A stretch of DNA of 64,000 nt from Vibrio splendidus (GTDB taxonomy: Bacteria; Pseudomonadota; Gammaproteobacteria; Enterobacterales; Vibrionaceae). A program made the translations under genes and the position numbers. The notes beneath the pieces are model-generated. The model saw only the letters and a program-made list of their open reading frames with translations, did not search any database and was not told the DNA's origin. This document shows, in pieces, positions 27,098-35,619 of this stretch. The DNA is taken from the NCBI RefSeq assembly GCF_002873455.1, contig NZ_MCUN01000010.1:496001-560000 (forward strand). Direction: 5' to 3'. How positions within the stretch are numbered: the stretch's first letter is position 1; each line of letters starts with the position of its first letter.

Positions 27098-27113
27098 TCA
27101 CCCGATTGGGTTA
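27098..27113. promoter_or_regulatory. Island operator upstream of the VpsT-like regulator
   Basis: TCACCC-GATT-GGGTTA matches the other two island repeats except for one base in the right arm. It lies 24 bp before the annotated start of the VpsT-like gene, or 75 bp before the alternative start. Confidence 0.6.
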
Positions 27114-27250
27114 GGTTAGACAGAATAGGCAGTGTAGATTGTTTTAGATCAATTTCTAACGTTATTAGGATGTGTTTTAAGCGTTAAAACCACCATTTAT
27201 GCATAAAAATCGCCAATGCTGTTGAGTCCTTCGTTGGTTCTTGGGTTGGA

Positions 27251-27692
27251 TAAGTTATCTGATTCAACACTTCATGCCCGCCCTTTAGGTAAAAGCTTAC
27301 TCCACATCGTAGCGTCGCCTTATTATCTTGCTAAGCGTGGGGTGCCCACCAAACCAGAAGATTTAAGTTGGCATCAAATCATCGGTTTTGCAGGAAACAA
27401 GGTACTTAATCACTGGCCTTTGCCAAACCAAAGCTATGTCGCGCCAACTGTGACAGCCAGTAATGGCGAAACAGTGCGTCAACTCGCGCTTGCTGGAAAT
27501 GGGATTGCTTGTTTATCGGGGTTTATGGTGCAGGAAGATATGGCAGCAGGGCGTCTGATCCCTATTTTGGAACAAGATAAACTTGCCAATACAGACTGAG
27601 AACGAGTGAATGCCGTTTACTATAAGTCGTCTTCTGTCTCTAAACGTATCTCGGCGTTTATTGATTTTATTCAGCCCCGTTTGAAGCTTTAG
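27251..27692 (+). pseudogene. Truncated LysR copy (direct repeat of 15636-16077)
   Basis: This 442-bp segment aligns without indels to the 3' half of the LysR gene at 15196. I count 34 substitutions, clustered in the first 130 bp and the last 60 bp, with long identical blocks between. It lacks the DNA-binding half. It also has an in-frame TGA near its end, at the place of an Arg codon (CGA) in the intact copy, so the frame stops 31 codons before the true end. The terminal TAG at 27690 remains. It is the right-hand border of the pilus island and is followed at once by a strong terminator. Confidence 0.92.
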
Positions 27693-27724
27693 TTAAGGCA
27701 ACCTTACGAACGTTACTCAAATGA

Positions 27725-27754
27725 AAAAGCCCCGCTGAAGTGCAGCAGGGCTTT
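27725..27754. terminator. Terminator between the LysR remnant and the ABM gene
   Basis: AAAGCCCCGCTG and CAGCAGGGCTTT form a stem with one mismatch and a 6-nt loop. Read on the minus strand it is followed by TTTTT, so it mainly ends the monooxygenase transcript. It may once have ended the LysR gene as well. Confidence 0.8.
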
Positions 27755-27812
27755 CAAATCTTACTCGATAGCTTGTAAGCGTACTTACTCGTAAAAGGTT
27801 ATTGGACTTTAC

Positions 27813-28103
27813 TTAAGCAATCTTAGTCATCTCATTTAGGGTAAACGTTGCAACACTGCCTTCCGTTGCCGCCATGTATTCAGCAAGGTGAGTGTTACCC
27901 ATGTGTGTTTGCCAAAGTTCGCGAGACATCCAGTTTTCATAGAAAGTGAAATGAGCAGGGTTTTCATTATCTTGGTGAAGGTCGTAGTTGATGCAGCCTT
28001 CTTCAGCGCGAGTAACATCTATCAGTTTTAGTAGCTCTGCTTTAACCAATTCAATTTTGTCTTCGTTAGCGATGATATTTGCGACGATAGTTAGTTGAGT
28101 CAT
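27813..28103 (-). CDS. ABM-family quinol monooxygenase-like protein
   Basis: I chose the ATG at 28103 (MTQLTIVANIIANEDKIELV) because AGG of TATAGGTACGAAC stands in front of it; the longer frame begins upstream without a site. The 96 residues form one ferredoxin-like ABM domain, with TRAEEGCINYDLHQDNENPAHFTFYENW, the core pattern of YgiN-like monooxygenases, and a C-terminal HLAEYM helix. Members oxidise small quinols or act as dimeric heme/quinone-handling proteins. The substrate is unknown. An inverted repeat, TCACC-N5-GGTGA, lies about 20-35 bp upstream. Confidence 0.85.
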   Translation of the reverse strand: MTQLTIVANIIANEDKIELVKAELLKLIDVTRAEEGCINYDLHQDNENPAHFTFYENWMSRELWQTHMGNTHLAEYMAATEGSVATFTLNEMTKIA

Positions 28104-28311
28104 GTTCGTACCTATATTATTTTTCACCGAAATGGTGATTTGTCTGTTTTTACAGCGCCACTCTTTGTTTATTGAGCTGCAGTCTGTGTCGATGGATAAA
28201 TAATAGTCGGAATATTTGAAACGATAAACAGTGTGACATTTGAATTATTATCAAAAATTAATTGATAATAGTTTGTAGATTACGTGCTACCAGGCGTAGG
28301 TTAATGAAACT

Positions 28312-28809
28312 TTAAAAGCCGCCAGCCCATGCATCAAAATCGTCAATATTGTCGAGCTCTTCCTTAGTTCTTGGGGCACGGTAATAAGGCAGCGCCAATC
28401 TTTCAACGGAAGGTTGCAGTTCCCAATCTGGTGTAATCTTGAGTCGTGTTAACTCATCGTTGAGGCGAACAAACATGTAGTAGCCATCGGCATGTGTGTT
28501 CGCGTAACTCGCGATTGTTGCGATATCACCAGAAGGTAATTTTACATCTCGGCCGAGCGGGTAGAGCTGGTGAAGCGCGAAACTCACTTTAGGGTCTTCA
28601 AGCTTGCCTTGTTTAAAGCGCTCTAAACCTATTGCAGTTGAGGTAGTACGTGGCTTCCAACCTGTGAGGAACAAGCCACTCAAACTATCTTGGAAGGGTT
28701 TACCCTTTCGATTGCCTTCATTACTAATGAACTGAACCGTCAGTTTGTCTCCTGATTCTTCCAGAATTTCTAAAAACTGTTCACCAGTGCGATCGACTAT
28801 AAGTTTCAT
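28312..28809 (-). CDS. Conserved protein of unknown function
   Basis: The 165-residue protein (MKLIVDRTGEQFLEILEES...) has no signal peptide, membrane segment or motif that I recognise. It is mixed alpha/beta, with charged residues throughout and an acidic C-terminal tail ending DNIDDFDAWAGGF. Codon use looks like that of the neighbouring genes. It is probably monocistronic. I give no function. Confidence 0.65.
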   Translation of the reverse strand: MKLIVDRTGEQFLEILEESGDKLTVQFISNEGNRKGKPFQDSLSGLFLTGWKPRTTSTAIGLERFKQGKLEDPKVSFALHQLYPLGRDVKLPSGDIATIASYANTHADGYYMFVRLNDELTRLKITPDWELQPSVERLALPYYRAPRTKEELDNIDDFDAWAGGF

Positions 28810-28936
28810 AAGACCTAGATACCATTAAGAATGAGATACGATAAATGGTACTACTTTTGGGTAGTCTTGAATAGATGCGGCTGTTCGTGTGTAACGTGAA
28901 CAATGATTTCGAAGTTGGTACAACCCGATTACCATT

Positions 28937-29470
28937 CTAGCGTTTACGTAGGTAGTGAGTGGTGACTATCTCGTCTAGGTGAGTCGTGACGCCTTTCAGT
29001 GTAAAGTTGAGAGGAGAAATTAAGTCACCAAATAATGGAGAACCACCACCAAGAACGATCGGAATCGTCGAGATGATCAGCTCATCAATCAAGTCTTCTT
29101 TCAGGAAATTTTGAATAGTCACGCCGCCATCAATATACAGATTGTTAAGGCCTTTGCTGTTCAGGTCTTCGATGATCTGAGTGAGTTCGCCCTTTATCAA
29201 GAAGACTTTGCCTTCGAGTTCCTTAGGCACTTCCGTCAACGTGTTACTCAATACATATACTGGTTTTGTGTAAGGCCAATCAATACCGAAGCTCAGCACC
29301 ATCTCCATTGTGTTTCGGCCCATAACCAAAGCATCAATACGATCGATATGGGCGTTGTACCCCATGTCATTCCCCTCTGGATTTGGGATGGCTTGTAGCC
29401 AATCTAGACCACCTTGTTTGTCTGCAATGTAACCATCAAGACTCGCACCGATAAAGACAATATTTGACAT
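28937..29470 (-). CDS. Dihydrofolate reductase/RibD C-terminal family protein
   Basis: I chose the ATG at 29470, preceded by GGAGTTAA, over an upstream in-frame start. The protein then begins MSNIVFIGASLDGYIADKQGGLDWL, the standard opening of the RibD_C/DfrA-like family. VMGRNTMEMVLSF, PVYVLSNTL, LYIDGGVTIQNFL and STIPIVLGGGSPLF follow in the usual order and form an NADPH-binding reductase fold. The 177-residue length is normal. It is likely a small NADPH-dependent reductase of unknown substrate. It is divergent from a TetR-type regulator, with a 15-bp palindrome between them, so local repression is expected. Confidence 0.88.
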   Translation of the reverse strand: MSNIVFIGASLDGYIADKQGGLDWLQAIPNPEGNDMGYNAHIDRIDALVMGRNTMEMVLSFGIDWPYTKPVYVLSNTLTEVPKELEGKVFLIKGELTQIIEDLNSKGLNNLYIDGGVTIQNFLKEDLIDELIISTIPIVLGGGSPLFGDLISPLNFTLKGVTTHLDEIVTTHYLRKR

Positions 29471-29526
29471 TGTTAACTCCGAAATTGAACTGGAACTTGG
29501 CATTCTCACTGTATTAAATTAAAATA

Positions 29527-29541
29527 TTCTACAGTGTAGAA
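29527..29541. promoter_or_regulatory. Palindromic TetR-type operator
   Basis: TTCTACA-G-TGTAGAA is a perfect 15-bp palindrome in the 93-bp divergent promoter between the RibD-like and TetR genes. The position fits binding by the TetR protein. Confidence 0.7.
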
Positions 29542-29563
29542 ATTTAGTTTAAGAGGTGGAGAT

Positions 29564-30133
29564 ATGACTGTCAAGGATCAAAAACGAGGTCGGCCCAAGA
29601 GTGGATCAAGTCAATTGAGTGCTGAAAAGATCTTAGAGACGGCAAAAAGCATGATGCGCGAAGGGGGTAAAGTACCGAGCATTAGAGGGTTAGCCACAGA
29701 GCTCGGTGTCGATGCTATGGCGATATACCATTACTTCAAAAACAAAAATGGCCTCTTAGAATCGATTACTGTCTCTTTGGTTAGTGAAGTGGCACTGCCT
29801 GAGCCAAACCAAGTGTGGCAAGAGAACCTTTATCAGCTTAGTGTGAGTTACCTATCGGTGTTGAATGACTACCGTGGTCTGCTAGAAACTCTGCTAACGA
29901 TGAAGGCGCTTGGGCCTGTCGAGGTGTTTGGTGAGCGCTTTGCTGCGGTAGTGAATCCGCTGAATCTCACATCAGAACAAACCGAAGGTGCGCTTCATTT
30001 ACTGGTGGACTATTTACACGGTTATGCGCTTGCATTGAACTGTAATCCAGACAGAACAGAGATTACGGTTGAGATGGTGAGAAAGCCGCTAGGCCTCTAT
30101 TGTTTGGCCATCGAGCAATTGAAATCATCGTGA
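29564..30133 (+). CDS. TetR-family transcriptional regulator
   Basis: The ATG follows AAGAGGTGGAG. The 189 residues start with a basic stretch (KRGRPKSGSS) and the TetR helix-turn-helix (SIRGLATELGVDAMAIYHYFKNKNGLL, about residues 39-65). A helical ligand domain with a TetR_C-like LLVDYLHGYALAL helix follows. It probably represses the divergent reductase gene and itself through the palindrome at 29527-29541. Confidence 0.9.
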   Translation: MTVKDQKRGRPKSGSSQLSAEKILETAKSMMREGGKVPSIRGLATELGVDAMAIYHYFKNKNGLLESITVSLVSEVALPEPNQVWQENLYQLSVSYLSVLNDYRGLLETLLTMKALGPVEVFGERFAAVVNPLNLTSEQTEGALHLLVDYLHGYALALNCNPDRTEITVEMVRKPLGLYCLAIEQLKSS

Positions 30134-30339
30134 TCTTGTAGCAAAGATTGATGTGTAAATAGGGGGATTTGGTGCTCTGTTCCCTACGATGAAGTCGCTA
30201 AGTTTTGCTTATACTGGATAATTACCTATAAATTTCAGGCTTTAGCAGTAATAATCAATGAATAGCCCTGAACAGTTTGTGAGTCGCAAGCTGTCGGGAG
30301 AGTTTCTAAAGACGTCATCGTGAAAAGGAAGTCAGACAC

Positions 30340-31869
30340 ATGCCTGTGCTCCAACGCATCAGCTTAACCTTATTATTAGTCGCTATTCTTGGCGGCTGTT
30401 CTTCGCTACCTGAAGGCATCGACCATCCCGCAGAACCTTACACCTCTCATGGACCAAGCACTTTATCGGTTTTAGCGGACGAATATCAACCCGTATCAGA
30501 GCAAGCGACTAGCGCTGTTCGTTTACAAGAATCCGGTTGGGATGCTTTAGCGCAGCGCTTAGCATTAGTTGAAAGTGCAGAGCACACCATTGATATTCAA
30601 TACTACATTTGGAACTCTGACGAATCGGGCAGATACCTAGCCAGCCGTTTATTAGCAGCGGCTGATCGCGGCGTTAAAGTGCGGGTGATGCTAGATGATA
30701 TCAATCTCAACGAACGTGAAGGGTTGTTATCGGCATTGGATGCACACCCGAATGTTGAGATTAGAATATTCAATCCAACACCCACACGCCGTGGCTTCAG
30801 TAAATGGCTAAGTTTCCTTGGCGACTTCTCTCGCTTAAACCGCCGCATGCATAACAAATCGTTTACCGTAGATGGCACCTTGTCTGTTGTTGGCGGGCGT
30901 AATATAGGTGATGAATATTTTGACCTTTCAGACGAGATCAATTTCCGAGATCGTGATGTATTGGTGATGGGCACAGTCGTTACCACCATCCAAACCAGTT
31001 TTATTGAATATTGGGACAGCCGTTGGTCTTATCCTGTCGCTATGTTGGGTGACGAGGAGCAACCGGATCTTTCAAAGATTGGCGATATCACCGTTCCAAA
31101 ATACAAAAACTACCCTGAATTACCATTAAATAGTGAAGCAGCAGATAGCCTGTTGAAAGCGGTGCTTGGTGAGATGACTTGGGTGAATGCTCGTTTTGCT
31201 TACGATCGCCCTGTACCTGTCGATTCAGATAATACTAATGAACCCAAAGCAACGGCGGTTCTTTTAGGGCAACTAGCCAGTGAATCGAAACAAGAGATCT
31301 TGTTGGAATCGGCTTACCTTGTATTCGATGATGGTCAGCTAGATGAATGGCAAGTATTGAATAATAAGGGTGTCGAGATTAAGGCACTGACCAATTCAAT
31401 GGCCTCTAATGATTTGGTGACCAACCACTCTGCTTATGCGGGTAGACGTTACGATATGTTGGATCACGGCATTGACCTGTTTGAGCTAAAACCAGAATCG
31501 AAGCTTTGTGAAGCATCGACTCATGACATATCTAAATGTGCGCCTGAGACGGCTTATGGCTTGCATGCTAAATCTGTCGTATTTGACCGCAGCATCGCGA
31601 GCATAGGCTCATTTAACTTCAACTTACGTTCTACCTACCTCAATACAGAATCAGTTTTGATCATCGAGAATAAAGAGATTGCTGAAACGTTAGCAAACAC
31701 CATTGAGCAAGCCATGAGTGAAGATAATAGCTGGCGTTTAGAGCTTGAAGACGGTGATGTGTATTGGTATTCCGGTGAACAAAGTTGGGATAGTGAACCT
31801 GAAACCGGTAAGTGGGAACGAATGCAGTCAGGTTTCCTACAGTTACTGCCGATCGAGAAGTATCTGTAA
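30340..31869 (+). CDS. Phospholipase D-family lipoprotein, ClsC-like
   Basis: The 509-residue protein starts behind AAGGAAG with a lipoprotein signal ending in AILGGC (Cys20). It contains two HKD motifs: HNKSFTVD near residue 170 followed by GGRNIGDEYF, and HAKSVVFD near residue 410 followed by GSFNFNLRS. The first motif has Ser in the usual place and all catalytic His/Lys/Asp residues. This paired-HKD architecture with GGRNI is that of ClsC (YmdC), which makes cardiolipin from phosphatidylglycerol and phosphatidylethanolamine. A lipid anchor places it in the cell envelope. A partner YmdB gene is not present here. Confidence 0.85.
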   Translation: MPVLQRISLTLLLVAILGGCSSLPEGIDHPAEPYTSHGPSTLSVLADEYQPVSEQATSAVRLQESGWDALAQRLALVESAEHTIDIQYYIWNSDESGRYLASRLLAAADRGVKVRVMLDDINLNEREGLLSALDAHPNVEIRIFNPTPTRRGFSKWLSFLGDFSRLNRRMHNKSFTVDGTLSVVGGRNIGDEYFDLSDEINFRDRDVLVMGTVVTTIQTSFIEYWDSRWSYPVAMLGDEEQPDLSKIGDITVPKYKNYPELPLNSEAADSLLKAVLGEMTWVNARFAYDRPVPVDSDNTNEPKATAVLLGQLASESKQEILLESAYLVFDDGQLDEWQVLNNKGVEIKALTNSMASNDLVTNHSAYAGRRYDMLDHGIDLFELKPESKLCEASTHDISKCAPETAYGLHAKSVVFDRSIASIGSFNFNLRSTYLNTESVLIIENKEIAETLANTIEQAMSEDNSWRLELEDGDVYWYSGEQSWDSEPETGKWERMQSGFLQLLPIEKYL

Positions 31870-31892
31870 GCTAATTGCCTCCGGATAAATAA

Positions 31893-31925
31893 AAATGTCA
31901 GCGCATAATACGCTGACATTTTTGT
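31893..31925. terminator. Terminator after the phospholipase D gene
   Basis: AAATGTCAGCG and CGCTGACATTT form a perfect 11-bp stem with a 7-nt loop, continuing into TTT. It lies 23 bp after the stop codon, before the convergent nfsA gene. Confidence 0.9.
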
Positions 31926-31976
31926 TTGTGTTGCTGTTTACTGTGGTTTGCTGCAATTTCTTAACGGCTTAACGGC

Positions 31977-32699
31977 TTAACGCTTGGTCAGCTGTTTACT
32001 GTTCAAGTAAGGCAGAATGTGTGGGCGAGATTCACCAGACAGCTTCTGCGTGATCTGTTGTGACCAACTGCTCTGCTTTTGATTGCTTGAGCGGTTGGCA
32101 TAATAGCTTTGCATTGATTCATCGTAGCTCGTGATTTCATCTAAGCTCAGCGGTTGGTATTGGTTTTCGTGCATCACCACGTGAGCAGGCAGGCGAGGCT
32201 TGACCTCTGGTTGCTGTGCTGGGTGACCTAAACACATCCCAAATAAAACGGCTGTGTGTTGGGGCAGTTCTAGCAATTCATCGACTTGCTGAGCACTGTT
32301 ACGCAAACCACCAATATATACGCCACCTAATCCAAGAGATTCAGCAGCGAGCATGCAGTTTTGCGCCATGATGCCAGAATCTACCGCGCCAATCAGTGTC
32401 AGTTCAGTAAAGTCGGTTTTCACTTCAGGATTGATCTGGGCGTGGCGTTGATAGTCGATACAGAACACCAAAAACTCAGCCGCGTTCTCAACGTAAGCTT
32501 GGTTGCCTGCGTATTCGGCTAGCAGCTTACGTTTCTCTTTGTCTGTCACTCTCACGATAGAAACAGCCTGCAGTAAACTCGATGATGAAGCCGCGAGACC
32601 AGCCTGAATAATCACATCGAGTTGTGCTTTTTCAATCGGTTGATTTGTATATTGACGAATGGAGCGGTGCCCCAGAATAGTTTCAATCGTGCTGTTCAT
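31977..32699 (-). CDS. nfsA: Oxygen-insensitive NADPH nitroreductase
   Basis: The 240 residues match the NfsA/Frp group in length and order: MNSTIETILGHRSIRQYT with the FMN-binding HRSIRQY, AASSSSLLQAVSIVRV, GAVDSGIMAQNCMLAAESLGLGGVYIGGLRN, then ALFGMCLGHPA. The C-terminal third contributes the NADPH site. It reduces nitroaromatics and quinones in two-electron steps with bound FMN as a homodimer in the cytoplasm. The gene ends amid short direct repeats (TTAACGGC, three units near 31963-31982). Confidence in the family is high. Confidence 0.92.
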   Translation of the reverse strand: MNSTIETILGHRSIRQYTNQPIEKAQLDVIIQAGLAASSSSLLQAVSIVRVTDKEKRKLLAEYAGNQAYVENAAEFLVFCIDYQRHAQINPEVKTDFTELTLIGAVDSGIMAQNCMLAAESLGLGGVYIGGLRNSAQQVDELLELPQHTAVLFGMCLGHPAQQPEVKPRLPAHVVMHENQYQPLSLDEITSYDESMQSYYANRSSNQKQSSWSQQITQKLSGESRPHILPYLNSKQLTKR

Positions 32700-32815
32700 A
32701 ACTCTCAGACAATCCTTGTTGTGATGATGACGTTGAGAGTCACAATAACGATAATTGCTATGAGCGTAAAGGGTGTTTGAGCCTTTCTGTCTGGCAAAAT
32801 GATATTCATGAAATC

Positions 32816-32845
32816 AAAAGGATTGCTCTCTAGCCAATCCTTTTT
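32816..32845. terminator. Terminator downstream of the FadL-type gene
   Basis: AAAAGGATTG and CAATCCTTTT form a 10-bp stem with a 9-nt loop. Both strands carry T-runs after the stem. It lies between the FadL stop codon and the nfsA promoter. Confidence 0.85.
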
Positions 32846-32858
32846 CGTATCGTTTTTT

Positions 32859-32893
32859 GCTAGAAGCTAGAAGCTAGAAGCTAGAAGCTAGAA
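32859..32893. repeat. 7-bp tandem repeat (GCTAGAA) x5
   Basis: Five exact GCTAGAA units stand between the terminator and the FadL stop codon. The unit is related to the TGCTAGA repeat at 13716-13743. Confidence 0.92.
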
Positions 32894-32917
32894 GCTAATA
32901 ACGCTTAAGAGTTCGCT

Positions 32918-34030
32918 TTAATGGCGAAGAGATAAAGTGATGAAGTGAACTTTGTTGGTCGAATAGCTGCCAGAAGGCTGAAATATTCCTGAGTCAGCAT
33001 TGATTTCACCATGGCCTAGATCTTGGTATTGGTAGCTCAGTCCAAGATGTAAGTCATTGGATATCTTCTTCTCAGCGCCAAATCCGATACGCCACTGTTT
33101 ATCGAGCGGGAGTAATACATCTCTGTTTTGACTACTTACAGGGCTCGTGTCACCACTTATGCCACTGTACAGCAACCAATCCTGATAGGCGTATTCCACA
33201 CCAACGCCAAGAGAATAGGTGGTCGAGTATTTGTCATCATAATCTTGCCATGTCTCCATGTTGGAGCTGAATAGAAGGTTTAAGCTCTCATTCAATGAAT
33301 GCTTCAACCCCAGATTTAAGCTTCGAACCCAAGTCAGTTCAGAGCTAATTCCAAAAGCGTTAGCGGTATCAAGAGAAAGGTCGTGATCAAATTGGCCCTG
33401 ATAACTGACACCCAACTGTGTGCTGTCACTTATTCGGTGATAGACACTCAAGCCAAACCCTAAATCAAGACTATCTCCTTGGAGCTCTCGACCGTTCAAG
33501 GCTTGAGTCTCAAGCGCTGCGTGCTGCAATATCAAAGAGCCGCCAAGAGACAGTTGTTCATTGACTTGATATGACAGTGATGAGGTTAAGTTGAGCGCTG
33601 AAATGCTGTTTTCTTTGATCAATAAAGCAGGGTTTGCTCCAACACCGTGTGAGTATTCAACGCCAGTGCCGCCTGCTGCGTGTAATGCTGCGCCCACGAC
33701 CCATTGGTCATTAACCCTTGAGGCGTAAGACAAATGAGGGAGAACATCCGCGCTGCTTCCCGTGGTCGAAGCCGAATTATCGTCACGGACAAAAGTGGTT
33801 TCAACATCGAGGTATTGAACACCAAGAATCCAAGCGCTTTCTTCAATGGCCGATAACCCCGCAGCATTGGTGATCACGGCTGATGCGTCGCTCGCTGTTA
33901 CGTTCCCTGTTCCTGCTGTGCCAACGCTTTTGGTCGTCGCAATCTGAGATAGGTTTAACCCTCCCGCATGTGCGAGAGAGCTGACGATCCCTGTTATTAA
34001 CAGAGACAGTGTGATGAAATGTGCTTTCAA
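32918..34030 (-). CDS. FadL/OmpP1-family outer-membrane porin
   Basis: The 370-residue protein starts at TTG behind GGGG. It has a signal peptide cleaved after LAHA (near residue 22), followed by GGLNLSQIATTKSVGTAGTGNVTASDASAVITNAAGLS. This is the FadL plug region: an N-terminal hatch with the conserved asparagine-proline-like NAAG turn. The remainder alternates hydrophobic and polar residues in about 14 beta strands and ends with a typical C-terminal strand (HFITLSLRH). FadL proteins carry hydrophobic compounds (fatty acids, aromatics) through the outer membrane. It lies 188 bp downstream of the DUF1254 gene at 34219 and reads in the same direction, in the sulfatase locus. Confidence 0.85.
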   Translation of the reverse strand: MKAHFITLSLLITGIVSSLAHAGGLNLSQIATTKSVGTAGTGNVTASDASAVITNAAGLSAIEESAWILGVQYLDVETTFVRDDNSASTTGSSADVLPHLSYASRVNDQWVVGAALHAAGGTGVEYSHGVGANPALLIKENSISALNLTSSLSYQVNEQLSLGGSLILQHAALETQALNGRELQGDSLDLGFGLSVYHRISDSTQLGVSYQGQFDHDLSLDTANAFGISSELTWVRSLNLGLKHSLNESLNLLFSSNMETWQDYDDKYSTTYSLGVGVEYAYQDWLLYSGISGDTSPVSSQNRDVLLPLDKQWRIGFGAEKKISNDLHLGLSYQYQDLGHGEINADSGIFQPSGSYSTNKVHFITLSLRH

Positions 34031-34218
34031 GAGTAGAACCCCATTTTCAGTGTATGAGTCATATTTCCAGTAATTTGAGTCGTGCTCCTAGCGATATGAG
34101 TGGTGTTTTTGGAGATTGAAGTCATTGCCACGACCGAACACTAAGAACACTGTGGCAATTGACTTGATCGACTTAATTGCCTTAGTTGGATTAATCGACG
34201 TAATTAACCTAATTGAGG

Positions 34219-35619
34219 CTAGAGCTTTTCAACTTGTGGAAGTGGATACTCATTGTCGAGAACGGCTTGAGTCGGCTCATACAGACGCATGTGAAGATAG
34301 AAGTCATCTTGAGGTGCAGGTAGCCAGTTACACGTCGGATCGGACGGTTTTACGTATTGAATGCATATTGGCAAGGTGCCGTCTTCTGCGTATTTCAGCT
34401 CATCCTTACGATTGGTTGAGATGGAGTAGCGTTGAATGAAGTTCTCAATCATGAACAGGTTTTTAGCGTCATACATGGTCAACGACCAAAAGGCCTCAGC
34501 GGGTGCATCGGCAGGCATGGTCATTCGATATTGATTATCTCCTGACAGCTGTTCGCCATTGGAGTCCGTGTATCGGTTTGGATAAAGAGCTCGTTCTGGC
34601 ACATTCAAACCAGCCGCTCGCATATTGATGCTCGCTCGGCTCAGGTAATCATTCCCGTAGCGGCCTCCCTCGTACATCATCGACCAACCATTATTGACAT
34701 CACCGATGCTTCGACCTGCGTATTGAATGATCTGTTGTGAAGAGTCAATCGCTCGCATTAACCCTTTTTTTTGTGCTGAAGATAGCGCTTCAGGGTTAAA
34801 GGGTGTCGATCCTCCAATACCAATTTGTTGGAATTGATCAACGATGGCGGCATCTTCTGGAATCGGATTTTTACGTAACTCACGGTCAATTAGCGAATAC
34901 CACTCTAACCCTTCAGGCCTCGCCATGGGTGGGATGCGACCTGTCGAAGCTTTAAGCTCGACGATGTCATGCTCTGAGCCCAATTGATCGAGTGGGTAGC
35001 TGAGGAATTTATCGTGAACAACCAACGCATCATTAAGATCTTGCTCGCCAAACACGCCTGTTCGTTGAATTAACCAAACCATCGGAGTGCGAGACTCTAC
35101 TACGCGAGCAATTCCCTCAGGTACTTCGCCAGCCCATCCTTTGTTGACCAAAAGTACTTTGGAACCTTGGTCTCCGACATTCTTCACGTGCAGATCTTCA
35201 ATCGAATCTGAGTACGCATCCAATAACTGAACAATGTAATAACGGTTATCGGTGCGAGGGATATCAATCACCATTGGGCCAGATAAATCCAGATCGTAGT
35301 GAGCTTGTGAGTAGAGCGTATCGTTGTTGACGGTAGGCACAATTCTATCCTGAGGGCCGGACAGAACGCGTGTTTTACCCATCTCATTCAATGGTGCCAT
35401 GGCGTTGTCCATTGGCGCGTCAACAGATGTGGTCGTTTGCCTAACTGCAGACACGGTTAATGGCCCTGTACCATAGATAAATGCTTGAACACCTAGATTG
35501 TAAGCGAGCTCTTCTTCAGGATTAATAGATTGTTGGGCAAGGGATGGCATCGCGATAATACTGGATAAAGAACACACTAAGCTGGTTAGTACACTTTTCT
35601 TATAGAGCAGCTTTCTCAT
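34219..35619 (-). CDS. Secreted DUF1254/DUF1214 protein
   Basis: The 466-residue protein has a signal peptide (MRKLLYKKSVLTSLV..., cleavage near residue 28 after SLA). DUF1254 occupies about residues 60-190, with TVNNDTLYSQAHYDLDLSGP and YYIVQLLDAYSDSI. DUF1214 lies near 355-455, with AEAFWSLTMYDAKNLFMIENFIQRYSI and a final DFYLHMRLYEP. This full-length form has a longer middle region than the pair at 7163-9335. It is divergent from the sulfatase maturase gene at 35862, and a second full-length homologue at 40413 closes the sulfatase operon. Biochemical function is unknown; a role with sulfated or hydrophobic substrates is inferred from neighbours. Confidence 0.87.
   Translation of the reverse strand: MRKLLYKKSVLTSLVCSLSSIIAMPSLAQQSINPEEELAYNLGVQAFIYGTGPLTVSAVRQTTTSVDAPMDNAMAPLNEMGKTRVLSGPQDRIVPTVNNDTLYSQAHYDLDLSGPMVIDIPRTDNRYYIVQLLDAYSDSIEDLHVKNVGDQGSKVLLVNKGWAGEVPEGIARVVESRTPMVWLIQRTGVFGEQDLNDALVVHDKFLSYPLDQLGSEHDIVELKASTGRIPPMARPEGLEWYSLIDRELRKNPIPEDAAIVDQFQQIGIGGSTPFNPEALSSAQKKGLMRAIDSSQQIIQYAGRSIGDVNNGWSMMYEGGRYGNDYLSRASINMRAAGLNVPERALYPNRYTDSNGEQLSGDNQYRMTMPADAPAEAFWSLTMYDAKNLFMIENFIQRYSISTNRKDELKYAEDGTLPICIQYVKPSDPTCNWLPAPQDDFYLHMRLYEPTQAVLDNEYPLPQVEKL

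Noticed and set aside
16078..27250. Integrative element with integrase and att sites
   Set aside because: No recombinase gene is visible. The flanking repeat is 442 bp of a protein gene, far longer than an att core.
27216..27599. A 127-residue protein in the right-hand LysR repeat as a real gene
   Set aside because: It lacks the DNA-binding domain, begins in unrelated sequence and ends at a nonsense change inside a homologous block.
28124..28138. TCACC-N5-GGTGA as a fourth island operator
   Set aside because: It lies outside the island, lacks the third C/G pair and has different spacing. It may be a separate site for the ABM gene.
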